Shown piece by piece: positions 11,469-22,439 of a stretch of DNA of 64,000 nt. Within the stretch, counting starts at the first letter, position 1; each line of letters starts with the position of its first letter. The notes below the pieces were generated by a model. That model was given only the letters and a program-made list of their open reading frames with translations, was not told where the DNA came from and ran no database searches. The translations under genes were made by a program, and so were the position numbers. Source of the DNA: Leucocoprinus leucothites (taxonomy: Eukaryota > Basidiomycota > Agaricomycetes > Agaricales > Agaricaceae); assembly GCA_013368445.1 (NCBI GenBank), contig JAACJO010000036.1, forward strand, positions 1 to 64,000, given 5' to 3'.

Positions 11469-13136
11469 GAAGAAGACAAAGAAGGAACAGATAGTGGAGA
11501 AAGAAGCCAACAGGAATCTGAAGGAAATTGAACAGAAGAGGAGGCAGAAGCACTTGCAAGGGCAATCAATAAACTCAAACTCAAATCCCCAGAAAAACCC
11601 AGAGTTGATAGACCCCCTTCTTACACCTTGAGCCTAGCCTTTGGACATAGCCCAAGGTTTCTCAGTACCAGTGCCTTACCAACAACCAATCCCAACATTG
11701 CTACAGCCAGTACCACCATCACTGTACCTGCTAACACCCAAACAAAAGAGAAAGCAAAGGCAGCTGTTACCAACACAGGAGGTTCTTCAAATAGAAGAAG
11801 CCCCATACTGCCACCACCAAGACCACAAGGAGGACCACCAAGTCCTGGAGATAATCCACCTGGAGGCTTAGGAGGACCAGGAGGACCAGGAGGAGGAGGA
11901 CCACCAAATCCTAATCTAAACCCCCTGCCAAACCCAAACATGGCACAACCTCAAGCAGGATTCCAGCTCAAGTACCCAAAGCCCAACAGGTTTGATGGCA
12001 ACCCCAGCTACTACAGACCATGGATGGCCGAAGTCGAACTCTACTTTGACTCATATGGTGTTACAAGTGACACCCAAAGAATCAACTACACCCTTGGATT
12101 ACTCAATGGAGCTGCCAAGTTATGGCAACAGGATTACAGACTTAGTCAAGCAACTGCAGCTACCCAAGCAGAATACACCCCACACACCTTCGACCAGTTC
12201 AAAAATGCGCTCAAACAGTCATTCACTCCAACACAACAGAGCTTTGAGGCTGAAAGAGAGCTCCACTATTATAGACAATGAGGCAAATACATTGAAGAAT
12301 ACATTGCCAACTTTTCCATCCTTGCCTCATGTGCAGGACTTGTTGACAGCACTTCTCTCCAATCCTACTTCGCTGAAGGACTCAACAATGATGTCAGATT
12401 TGAAGCAATTCAAGCTGACCCCCAAACCCTTGATGAGTGGAAAGCTGCTGCAAGACAAGCATACAAAGTTGTCCAAGAGAAAAGGAGGTACTGCATTGGA
12501 AATTCTAATCCAGGATCTTCAAACAGATCAAGAAAGACCAAAAAGAATAGTAGACAACACAGATCCCAACCACAATATAATGACATCTATAGTCAACTAC
12601 TACCTAGACATAGATGATCTGAGTAGAACATGGATATTAACAGAATATCAAGAGGAATATACTGATTATCAATTGAAGATGATCTGGAAGTAGACAACAG
12701 AAGTATATACGAACTTGGAGCAGAGGATGATGATAATCCTGAAGAAGAGGAGAGTAAAGGAGAAGACATCAATCAAATGTACAATGAAGGACCAAGCAAC
12801 ACAGACAGAGATGTCTATGGATCACTATACTCCCACATCATCAATAATGTTCTCACCAATGAACAGAGAATTGCACTCAAGAGAGGAGAATGCTTCTTCT
12901 GCCACAAGAAAGGACATTTCACTAAACCTTGTCTGGCAAGGAAGGTTTGGTTAAAGTCAACAGAAAAGACAAACATGGGATTGAAGCAGATGCAGAAGTC
13001 CCAGTCCAAACCAAAACAAGGGAACCATAGACCTTTCAAACCTAAAAGGAAAGATCCCAATGCCATGGTCTATGAAATAGATCAAGCCAGCAATGAAGAT
13101 GATCCATTTCAGGAATACTCAAATGAAAATTTTTGA
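11469..13136 (+). pseudogene. Ty3/Gypsy gag
   Basis: The frame runs on from the LTR: an acidic/Lys-rich start, a Gly/Pro-rich stretch (11810-11940), then the retrotransposon gag domain (Asn-Arg-Phe-Asp-Gly-Asn-Pro at about 11985 and a Lys-Leu-Trp-Gln-Gln-Asp helix). A TGA at about 12279 interrupts it, after which the domain continues and then changes frame. A CCHC zinc knuckle (C-X2-C-X4-H-X4-C) is at 12891-12932. Gag binds and packages the element RNA. Stops near 11530 and 12279 and frame changes near 12600-12780 mark it as broken. Confidence 0.8.
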
Positions 13137-16100
13137 GTACTCATGAAGATCAGATAGATGTCATTGATCTTCAATCAAACAAAGGATTAACAGTACATGT
13201 ACCAATATTGCTCCATACAGCTAGAGCAAAACACAACCTACAAGCACTACTCAATTCAGGAGCTAGTGGAGAATTTATTGATCCACAACTAGTCAATACC
13301 TACAACCTGCCAAAATTCAAAATGAAAAAGGCAATCAAAATCCGTAATGCTGACAGAACACAAAACCTATCAGGAAGTTGTACTCACTATACAAAATTAA
13401 AAATAGAAGTGAACAACAAGATTATGACAATCTCTCCAAGAATAGTCAAACTTGGATCAAACCAACTATTCTTAGGAATCACATGGTTAAAGAGATTCAA
13501 CCCCGATGTTGATTGGCAGAAACTGTCATAATATTGGCGAGATGAAAACTCTCACACAATCAAATTAACCAAAGCAAAAACTGATTCCATCAATCAGTTG
13601 TATTATGAAATCAATGTGAAGTCTAACACATCACAACAACTTCACAACTTGGCTACTAAACCTAAACAGGAATCTGACCCTGTGAAAGCCATAACAAAGA
13701 AATTTCATCAGTTTCTTAAAGTCTTCAACAAAGACAAATCTGAGAAATTACCACCCAGATGCCCTTGGGATCACAAAATCGAGACTATATCTGAATTTGA
13801 ACCCAAATGCATGCCAGTTTATCACCTGACACCTCAGGAGAGAACTGAACTTGACAAGTTTATTTCCAAAAACCTACAAAAGGGATATATTCAGAAATCC
13901 AAATTACCTATGGCCTCTTCTTTCTTCTTTGTAGGAAAGAAAGGAGGAGACTTATGCCCATGTCAAGACTATCGATTCCTTAACAAGAATTTGATAAAGA
14001 ATGCTTATCCTATACTGAGCATATCATGAGTCATGGATAAACTAAAAGGATCTAATTGGTTTACCAAGTTAGATGTCTGACTAGGATATAATAATGTCCA
14101 AATCCATGAAGGACATGAATGGAAAGCAGCATTCCACACTCCTAATGGGTTATATGAACCCACAGTGATGTTCTTTGGAATGACAAATTCACCTGCTACC
14201 TTCCAATCCATGATGGATCACATCTTTAAAGACCTTACAGAGAAAGGCAGAGTTATTATCTATATGGATGATATCCTTATCCATGTTAAGCATGCAAATG
14301 CTATGGGTAGGGAGCTGACATCTCAGACCGGATGGGCAGAGGTGGGACAGAGGTAAGACAGAGGCCAGTTGTTGGACACAGGAGCGGGTCATGGCCTCAA
14401 CTTATGTGTTGTGCTGACTACTGACGCTTGACCCAGATTTCAGACAAGATAAGAGAGCAGAGGATGAACAGAGAGCAGAGGAAAGTAGCATATCACTAAG
14501 TTGATTATCAGACTGAGGAATCCAAGTACAAAGTCATGCTACTTATATACAATGCAGAATATAGGATTGGATAAGGAAAACAAGCAAAGTAGTAAATGGA
14601 GAAATAATCAAAGTGGAGTTCACAAATTTTACAAGGCTAGAAGATATAAAATTTACTATTAAATGGTTGTCAGAAAATTTCAACAAGGTAGTATGAATTA
14701 ATAAAATGGAAGATGTCAGAATAAGTCTGAAGGTGAAAGACCAATAAAAACCGAAGTAACTGATATGTGAAAGTGGATATGAGTTCATGAAAATAATACC
14801 AAGTTCAAACTGTCAGCTGTTCTTGGGGATCAGCTCGTGACAATCCATGTGAAAACAAAAGAACAGCTCGAAAAACTTACTAAACAAGTCTTGAAAATTC
14901 TACAAGAAAACAAGTTGTATTTAAAGACTGAGAAATGTGAATTTGAGAAGCAATGTCTAGAGTATCTGGGAGTTATCATGACTCCTGACTCTATTGAGAT
15001 GGACCCAGTCAAACTTAAGGATATACAGGATTGGCCTGTACCCAAGTCTGTCCAAAATATCTGACAATTCATTGGTTTCTGTAACTTCTACAGAAAATTC
15101 ATCCACAACTTCTCAGCTATCGCACAACCACTAAATGCATTACTTTGCAAAACAACAAAATTTGAATGGAACCCAGAAGCACAGAAAAGCTTTGAGAAGC
15201 TCAAGGAACAATTCCTTAAGCAACCTATACTTTAAATAGTTGATGAATCAAAGCCATTTGAAATTGAATGCAATGCTTCCACATTTGCTACTGGTGCAGT
15301 ACTACTCCAAAGAGATTCAAATGGAGATAAGCAGCCTGTGGCTTATTATTCACAAACCCTTAACCCTGCGGAATGAAACTATCATGTGTCCAACCAAGAA
15401 TTCCTTGCTATTATTAGAGCACTAAAAGAATGGTGACACTACCTCGAAGGATCAGCACACCCTATCATCATATGGTCTGATCACAAGAACCTTACCAGAT
15501 GGCGAGAACCACAACAATTAAATCAAAAACAAGCTAGATGGATGCTATATATGACATACTTCTATTACTCTATAAAGCACTTAGCTGGTAACAAAAATAC
15601 TCTTGCTGATGCATTGAGTAGAAGACCAGACCTAGTTCCAGATGGAAAGGATAATAAAGATCTCATCACAATACCATCAGAAAAATTCATTAACTTCCTT
15701 TCTGAGGAAATTAAAGAAGAAATTAAAAATAAACAAGCAAAGATTGCCCCATCTGAAAGATTTACAGAAGATGATGGCATTTATAAATATCAGGGAAGAC
15801 ATGTGATACCTGAAGATACTGAACTAAAAAGAAAACTTCTACAATGTGTACATGATCACAAGACATCAGGACACCCAGAAACAGCCGAAACATTCCATAA
15901 ACTGTCTAAATTAGTTTACTGGCCTAGAATGAACACATATGTTCAGAACTACGTGAAAGGATGCCCTATTTGTCAACAATACAAGATCAACTATCACCTG
16001 GTTAAACCACTAATGCAACTGATTAAAGGCCCTTCTTCCACAAGGCCCTTTTCCCAAATATTCATGGATCTTATCACAGATCTATCACCTGATGACGGAT

Positions 16101-16989
16101 ATGATTGTATATTGTCCATAGTGGACCATGGACTTATGAAAGGGATAATCCTAACTCCAACAAAGAAGACAGTAAATGCCGATAGCATTGCTGAAATTCT
16201 TATTGACAAAGTATTTTTGAAATATGGAACACCCAACAGATAGACAGTACTACTGAAAGATATAACCAAGAAATCAAATTTTATTTAGCAGTTTATACCT
16301 TACAAAACCCAACCATATGGAAATGAGCACTTCCAATGATTGAATTCATACACAGTACGAAACCCCATTCTGGAAGAAAACACTCACCATATGAATTAAT
16401 CCTAGGATATAACCCACAGGTGTTTATCTCAGATACAGAGACAGACACACCTTCTATCAACAAGAAGTCTCTATTCTTAGAACAAGTTCGAGAAGCAGCC
16501 CTAGAGGCACATGAACAAACATGTCTCATGATGGCTCAACAAAAGAACTAACCATGGACACCATTCAAAGTAGGAGACTGAGTTCAGTTAGATAACCAAA
16601 ATCTCCCCTTGCCCTCCACTTCTAAGAAGCTCAACCAAAGAAGAGAAGGTCTATTTACTATTATTAGAAAGACCTCTCCAGTCAACTATGAACTCAAACT
16701 ACCACCAAAGTGGAAGATTCACAACAAGTTCCATACTTCACTTCTTATGCTAGTAACTGGGAACAATGTTTATGGTAAACACAACCCTAAACCACCACAT
16801 GTTCTTGTCTCAGGAGAAGAACAATACAAAGTTGAAGCAGTCCTAAATCATAGAACTTGCAGATTATGCTCAGGAAAAAAAATAGAATACCTAATTTGTT
16901 GGAAAGAATATGGACCTACTAAAGACTCATGGGAACCAGAGAAAAATCTTGAAAATTCAAAAGAAATTATTCAAGAGTATAAAACCTAG
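13133..16989 (+). pseudogene. Ty3/Gypsy pol (protease-RT-RNase H-integrase-chromodomain)
   Basis: Protease: Asn-Ser-Gly-Ala-Ser at 13253-13267, where the catalytic Asp of the usual D-S/T-G is Asn. Reverse transcriptase: about 13790-14920, with active site Tyr-Met-Asp-Asp at 14261-14272, interrupted by a solo LTR. RNase H: about 15090-15620. Integrase: His/Cys zinc region at 15849-15985, then the catalytic core, with about 40 residues missing near 16243 (between Gly-Thr-Pro-Asn and Gln-Thr-Asp), which removes the second catalytic Asp. Chromodomain: 16820-16986, with Trp-Lys-Glu-Tyr-Gly and Ser-Trp-Glu-Pro-Glu. In-frame stops lie near 14027, 14078, 15061, 15235, 15376, 15434, 16325, 16549 and 16579. 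Many fall where Arg, Gln or Trp is expected. Confidence 0.9.
14279..14847. mobile_element. Solo LTR of a third family (14284-14842) with ATCCA TSDs
   Basis: The insert starts TGTTAAGCATGC and ends GCTCGTGACA (559 bp, TGT...ACA). It is bounded by ATCCA at 14279-14283 and 14843-14847. Excision with one TSD restores the reverse transcriptase codons Asp-Ile-Leu-Ile-His-Val-Lys across the site. It is younger than the Ty3 element it sits in and differs from both other LTR families in the window. Confidence 0.9.
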
Positions 16990-17019
16990 CACAATCTCTC
17001 TTAACATTCCCCAGCTTCA

Positions 17020-18230
17020 ATGACTACTCCAGAAGTCAGTGAACAACCAGCAGTACCAGTCTTTGGAACTATTATTTGTGAATCGCCCTCACCTCTTACC
17101 CCTCCTACTACACCGACCAATACCATTGACAATGCAAACAAGGTCAAAGGAAGTCCTGGTCTTGCCCCATCACAAGAACAAGGCACCACTTCCCCTGCTG
17201 GAGATAGTGCAGGTGGAAACTCTAGCAGTGAAAACTCTTCACCCTATAAGAAGAATGCCACCCTATGATGTGCATTTCTTTGAGAACAGACAGCCATTGA
17301 CTTTCTGTCCACCTATGGCAGCAATCCTAGACTCACTTCATATGTCTACAACATTGGGAATTGCCTTGATGCTCTTGCTTCTGCAAGAAGTGAATACAAG
17401 TGTCTCCAGGAAGAAATGGACTTCCATCTTAGTAACCTGGTATGCCATATCCCTCAGAGTCTCTATACTCAGAACATTGTCTGATGCGTCAAACACACTG
17501 ACCCAGATGGAGATTACCTCATTATGCTCAAGTGTCAACAAGCTCCAGAGCAATGTGCACAGGATCCTGAGCATACCTCAGCTGATGACGAAGGAGAAAC
17601 TCCCACACCTAGTATCAAACCTCAGCAATGTCATGATGTGGCTGCACACAATGCCATATTACCATGTACACCCCCTCCAATGCCTATTAATGAGCCTCCT
17701 TGAAATACCAATTAAGACATGACTTGGCCTGGATGTACTAGTTGAACCTGTGACATATGTCATGGAATGGGTCATATCAAGATGCTTTGCCCAGGATATC
17801 ATTGCACCTGGTGCAACACTTTTGCCCCCAGCCATTTCACCAAGTATTGTTCCTGAAATCCTTATAAAGGAATTGCTTGATGGAATTTACCACCAGTCAC
17901 CCTAGCAGTACTTTCCATTACTGAAGGAGTCGATGCCACCAAGGCTCTTGCTCTGTAGTCTATCTCTGGATCTACCAGAGTACAGCCCTGACAGTCTGGT
18001 ATACCAACCAGCAATCATGGCGCCCCCATCACCAATGCCATTGGACTTCAATCTGAATGATATAATCCAATATCCACAGCTGTTAACACCACCACCCTCA
18101 GCCCCACCTACAACTCTACCTTTACACTGCGATGAGGCTGTAAACCCACACCATGAGGAAGACAATATGGTCATCTACAGACCTCAGTCTGTTCCTCCCA
18201 TCCAAACCATCAAGAATGCAGTCTGAATAG
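17020..18230 (+). pseudogene. Downstream region of the Ty3 element with twin zinc knuckles
   Basis: After the pol stop, several plus frames of 80-230 codons follow, Pro/Ser/Thr-rich. At 17749-17850 one frame encodes a perfect C-X2-C-X4-H-X4-C knuckle followed directly by C-X2-C-X6-H-X4-C. The surrounding frame is broken by stops and shifts, so a full protein cannot be drawn. Ty3/Gypsy elements normally keep knuckles in gag, so this may be a third ORF peculiar to the family. It is upstream of the 3' LTR and within the element. Confidence 0.55.
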
Positions 18231-18419
18231 ATGTCTCCATTATGGTCAAACTTCTCACATCTATGAAGGAGACCGACCCCTTATACCCCCATATGAAGAT
18301 AGCAATTATGAATCTTATTATGATGATGAAGCCAACTTCAACATAGATGGTGAAGGTAATTTACTTTAGTGACTTATATAGTTACTAAGATGTGGACATC
18401 TTAGCTAGGAAAGGGATAA

Positions 18420-19074
18420 TGTTATGTATATTGATTATATCTAGCATTTGTTTTCTTTACAATATGAAGTCAATATTAGCTTTACTTAAGTAATATCGCG
18501 ATTATGTTTTCATCTTATTTGTTCTTATATTTTCTACTTTGTTCTAACTCATTTACTTTGTCTTGTTATAACTTGTTTGGTTTTGTATGTGTTTTGACAA
18601 CATGTGATTATTAAATATAGCTGAGCTATATTTGGACTTACCTTGTGATCTAGTCAGATGATTAAAGAAGAACTTCTTTAGAAGAACTTCTAAAGCTTCT
18701 TTGACAAATCACATCTTATATAGTTTAATTAGTGTTAAGGAAGCTGTACACTTCTCTTCTTTCATTAGAAGCCCTTAGCCCTAGTTAATAATAGATACAG
18801 ACTTGTATTGTATATAAGTCATTGACATCTACCAAGGAGAAACATCATTTCTACTTGGTTAGGTGGAGACTCAATACGAGCCTTTATCTATACAAAGTCA
18901 AATTGAACTTAAGCCTTAAGATCTCAATTACCAAAGTCTTACTATTATAATCGCCATATTATAACTCTGACTTAGTAAACAACTTTGTTACTTACTGAGA
19001 AGGAGTCCCCTTTGATAAGATCAAAGTTGATACTTATCGTACCAGCTTAGGACTGGGCCAGCATCACTATAATA
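18420..19074 (+). repeat. Ty3/Gypsy 3' LTR, 655 bp
   Basis: It starts TGTTATGTATATTG and ends CTATAATA, where the copy at 925-1579 ends CTATAACA. It is followed by TCATG, the reverse complement of the bases after the minus LTR. This copy and 925-1579 are the two products of the inversion crossover. Confidence 0.9.
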
Positions 19075-19079
19075 TCATG
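19075..19079. repeat. TSD copy TCATG (partner CATGA at 1580-1584)
   Basis: It abuts the end of the plus LTR. Together with 1580-1584 it marks the site of an independent solo LTR that served as the second recombination partner. Confidence 0.8.
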
Positions 19080-21430
19080 AAGTGCATATGAGTCCTGTTG
19101 AGTCTTGTTAACTCCACAAATCCAGTTGAGGTATGGTGCAGGGCACTTAGTCAGCACTATTTTTGGACAATGGCAAATTTGGGTCAAGTGAAATTTTTTT
19201 TTTAGTTACTGTCAGTTTATCCTTGCTCACTGGCTATCATCTCTTGAGTATCCCAATATACCATATATAAGCAGTCTTGAGCCCAGAAGGTCTCCATGGC
19301 CCATGTATGACAGATCCAACACTCAGGGACCTCAAGCTTGAGATCTGGGTCTGAGAATGACAACACCACATTACACAATGATGCAGAAAACACAACATAG
19401 AAGGGTAGAATGGGAAGACTGGCAGAGCTCAGAGGATAGAGGAGATCTTGAGCTGATGGATTGTGAGCCAGCTGAATTAAAGAAGACCTTACAGAAGCAG
19501 GATGAGTTTTGAACACAGATGGAGGAGTTGACACATCCAACTGCATTCATGGCCCTTATGAGGGCACAAACAATGAAAGAATGGAAAAAGGCTAAATCAA
19601 ACCAGGCTTTGGGATATGATAAGCACTCTGACTGTAAAGTCAGGAATAACCAACTGGTGGATTGATACTTATGAGGGAGGAATGGATGCAAAGAATGCAC
19701 AGGCTCATGTTTGCAACTTCAGCAGCTGAAAGTATACCTCACATTGACAAATTCCAGAGGCTGTTGCTCAAGTGATAGATAATTAGTTTATAATTAGTAA
19801 TAAATTAGTAATATCCACTTATGGTAATACCTTCCATATATGGTATATGGCAAAATTGGCCTTGATAACCAAATTCTATCTCAGTCATTTTTGAGAATTT
19901 TGAGAATCCATCAGACAGAGTTGTTCTACTTCTGAATGATGTATTCTTGTCTGAGGGATAAGGGATTGACCTATTATTATGGTCCCTGCAAAGCTTGTAC
20001 AAAATTAGTTGTGACTAAGTGCTCTGCACTATAGCAATGATATGAGAGTGTCTTTAATTCTCTGGTCCTGAATTTTCTGCCCTCTTATTCAATCTCAATC
20101 TCAATATTCCCCAAAACTGATGATGGTACTGAGTCAGATTTAGTCATGCTGACAAATTGCTGAGGTCAGCTTGACTAAGCATCCTTATCTTTGTCAGCTA
20201 TGCCCAGTAACTCTGACACTCAAAGGCATGGGAAACTGATTGATGGTGCCTCCCATGGCCCAAATAGTGGCTGTTAGTGTTGATGGGTGTTGCACCCTGG
20301 CTTTTGGTAGGTATCTCACACACTTTTCAGTGCTTAGATATATGTTTTAACATGAGAAATTGAGCCCTGAGATGACATAGCTAAAATTTCTGCACATCAA
20401 CTATGAGAAACTAACTGATGGCTGAAACACACTGCATCATTGAGTACTTATTTGCACATCAACTGTGAGAAAGCCATCAGTGTGGGTGATGGCCTAGCTG
20501 GGGCACCTCTATGCACATGAGAAACTGTGTGTTGGGTATGGGTAGATTTCACCAAGGAAAATTGTAGATAGATGGCAGGATTTAAACCTATAGCCCTATG
20601 AGTATCTATGAAGCTATAATAAATAAAAGTGAGTAGTAATTATCATTACATGAGGTGGTCTTGGAAAGGAAAGATAAATCTTAATTATTAGTGGTGGAAA
20701 GATGAGTGGAGAGAGGGGTCCATATGGTCTCTAAAACCTACACTATTACTTCAAGTAATGAAACTTATAGATGGAGAGTAATGTTAGAATAAGTGCTGTC
20801 TATGGAAGATGTTGCACTGGTGCTAGAGTATGAGGACATAGGTCTAGGTGATGTAGGTGAAGTGGTAGTGTATTTGAGAGAGAATCTGATAAGGTGATAA
20901 CCTTGCTGGATCCTAAACTATATACAATGGGCATGGACCAGCTGTATAGTACATAAAGAGATACAAACAAGTGGTACTGTATGCAAACAATGTCAGGTGG
21001 TATAAAAGAATAATACTGAATAAAGTCAATGGCTGAGGAGGCCAAGATTGCCAAGGACCCCAAGACTTCCAAGAAGACCAAATGTGGCTGAGATGGCTGA
21101 GTCCAGAGGGATACCCATCTCTAACAAGTAAGCTGTAGCATGCACAATGAATCTATCTGACTGTTAGGAGGTAAGGAAGAGGAGAAATGAAATTAATAAG
21201 ATAAACAAATATTAAAAAGTGTGGACATCTGTTGGTTGAATGGTGGGTACTAATTTGGTATTGTGACTGTATCACCAAGTGTGATATAAATATAGCCAGG
21301 ATTAGATGTGAAAAAAAAGGACATTGAGAGGAATGGTGAGTGTAAGCAGCAGCTTTGGATGGGTGGGGATGTGCAGAGCATGAGAGGGTGAGTGGACTTA
21401 CAAATTAAGATCTACACAAAGAAGCTCACC
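19080..21430. other. AT-rich stretch without a supported gene
   Basis: Fragments of possible coding sequence exist on the plus strand at about 19400-19740 (charged, helical, with stops), but no family was recognised. Around 20230-20550 degenerate copies of a motif resembling GCACATCAACTGTGAGAAAC recur a few times. The composition matches the transposon block, so it is probably more repeat remnant. Confidence 0.35.
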
Positions 21431-21431
21431 C

Positions 21432-21726
21432 TGCTCCCGAGGCACGGGCAAAGTCCATGCCAAGTGAACAACAGAGTTTTAAATTAGCAATTATTCCGCG
21501 ATTTTTTTATTTTTATTTTTATTTTAAAAAAAGAAAGCTCATGTTCAAACCAATGTGTCACCATTAAGACAATGTGAGTCTCACAGAAGGTGCCCACTGA
21601 CCAGAACTCTTCCTTACTGAGCAGAGCTGTCAACTACTTGCTCTGTCAATCCTCATGTTATGGGTATGGGAACAGTGTTTTAAAACTCAGGTCTATTTAA
21701 CATAATGCGCCCGTGCCGTAGGCACA
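21432..21726 (-). mobile_element. Possible short element, SINE-like
   Basis: The unit is bounded by an imperfect inverted repeat (GGCACGGGC near 21441, GCCCGTGCC near 21709). Read on the minus strand it has a degenerate B-box-like GGTTTGAAC (complement of about 21547-21555) followed by an A-rich tail of AAAAT repeats (complement of 21504-21531). Head, B-box-like site and A-rich tail suggest a tRNA-derived SINE, while the inverted ends would suit a MITE. Neither is certain. Confidence 0.3.
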
Positions 21727-22439
21727 GATAAAAAAACTCGTACCACTGTGAGGCGACAATGGGACAAATGTTGGATTATTTCGAATCGGTCCAAACAACC
21801 GCGCAATTGTAGAGTACTACAGCCATGCCTTCTGCAACACCGATGCGAGGAACGTAGCATTGGTGATTGAGCAAGTACAAAGACCGTCGCTCACAGTCCG
21901 AAAAATTCATGGCTTATTCATACAGTGCTCACTAGGTCGACTGACACACTTCACCCCTATCATAAACATGGCATCCACCCTCTATCATTCATATCTGCAT
22001 CCCTCCAAACATTCAATACAACAAAACGTGAGCGAAAGTTATGGGGACCACTCTCATCATCTGCAGCACCTCTACGCAGGCATAGGGAGATGTCGGAATG
22101 CGCGCGTAGACGACGCTGAGTCTGTAGGTTTGACCAGGTTCTCATCTTTAAGCGACGTTCTCGCATGAGCAGCTGAGAGGTGTGTTGACTGCGAGCGTGG
22201 CACCGGCCAAGCTATAGGATCGGTCAAGCGCTCGTTAGGTAGAGGGAGTGTTGTTGGGATATCGTCGTTCAACGGCTCATCGCCCACAGGTGTGTCAGTG
22301 GGAGGACGCGTGTGTGGACCCAAGGACAAGTCAAGCGGTGTCGACGCCTAATGCGGAAGTGTGTCCATGAAACGTTGGTGAGCGGAGGCGTGCGAGGCAA
22401 AGGAACGACGAGGGAGGGTGGGGCACGGTTGAAACGAGC

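Larger units (their letters stand above)
10868..19074 (+). mobile_element. Chromodomain Ty3/Gypsy retrotransposon (decayed)
   Basis: An 8.2-kb element with two LTRs and the order gag (with zinc knuckle), aspartic protease, reverse transcriptase, RNase H, integrase, chromodomain, then a region with further zinc knuckles. It is interrupted by a solo LTR at 14284-14842 and carries many nonsense codons, an integrase deletion and a protease active-site change, so it cannot be autonomous. The 3' LTR is a product of the inversion. Originally the element sat in the opposite orientation relative to the left flank, inserted in the Plavaka transposase gene. Confidence 0.9.

Noticed and set aside
11621..11941. 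Gly/Pro-rich minus-strand frame
   Set aside because: It is the complement of the Pro/Gly-rich gag stretch and a typical antisense shadow.
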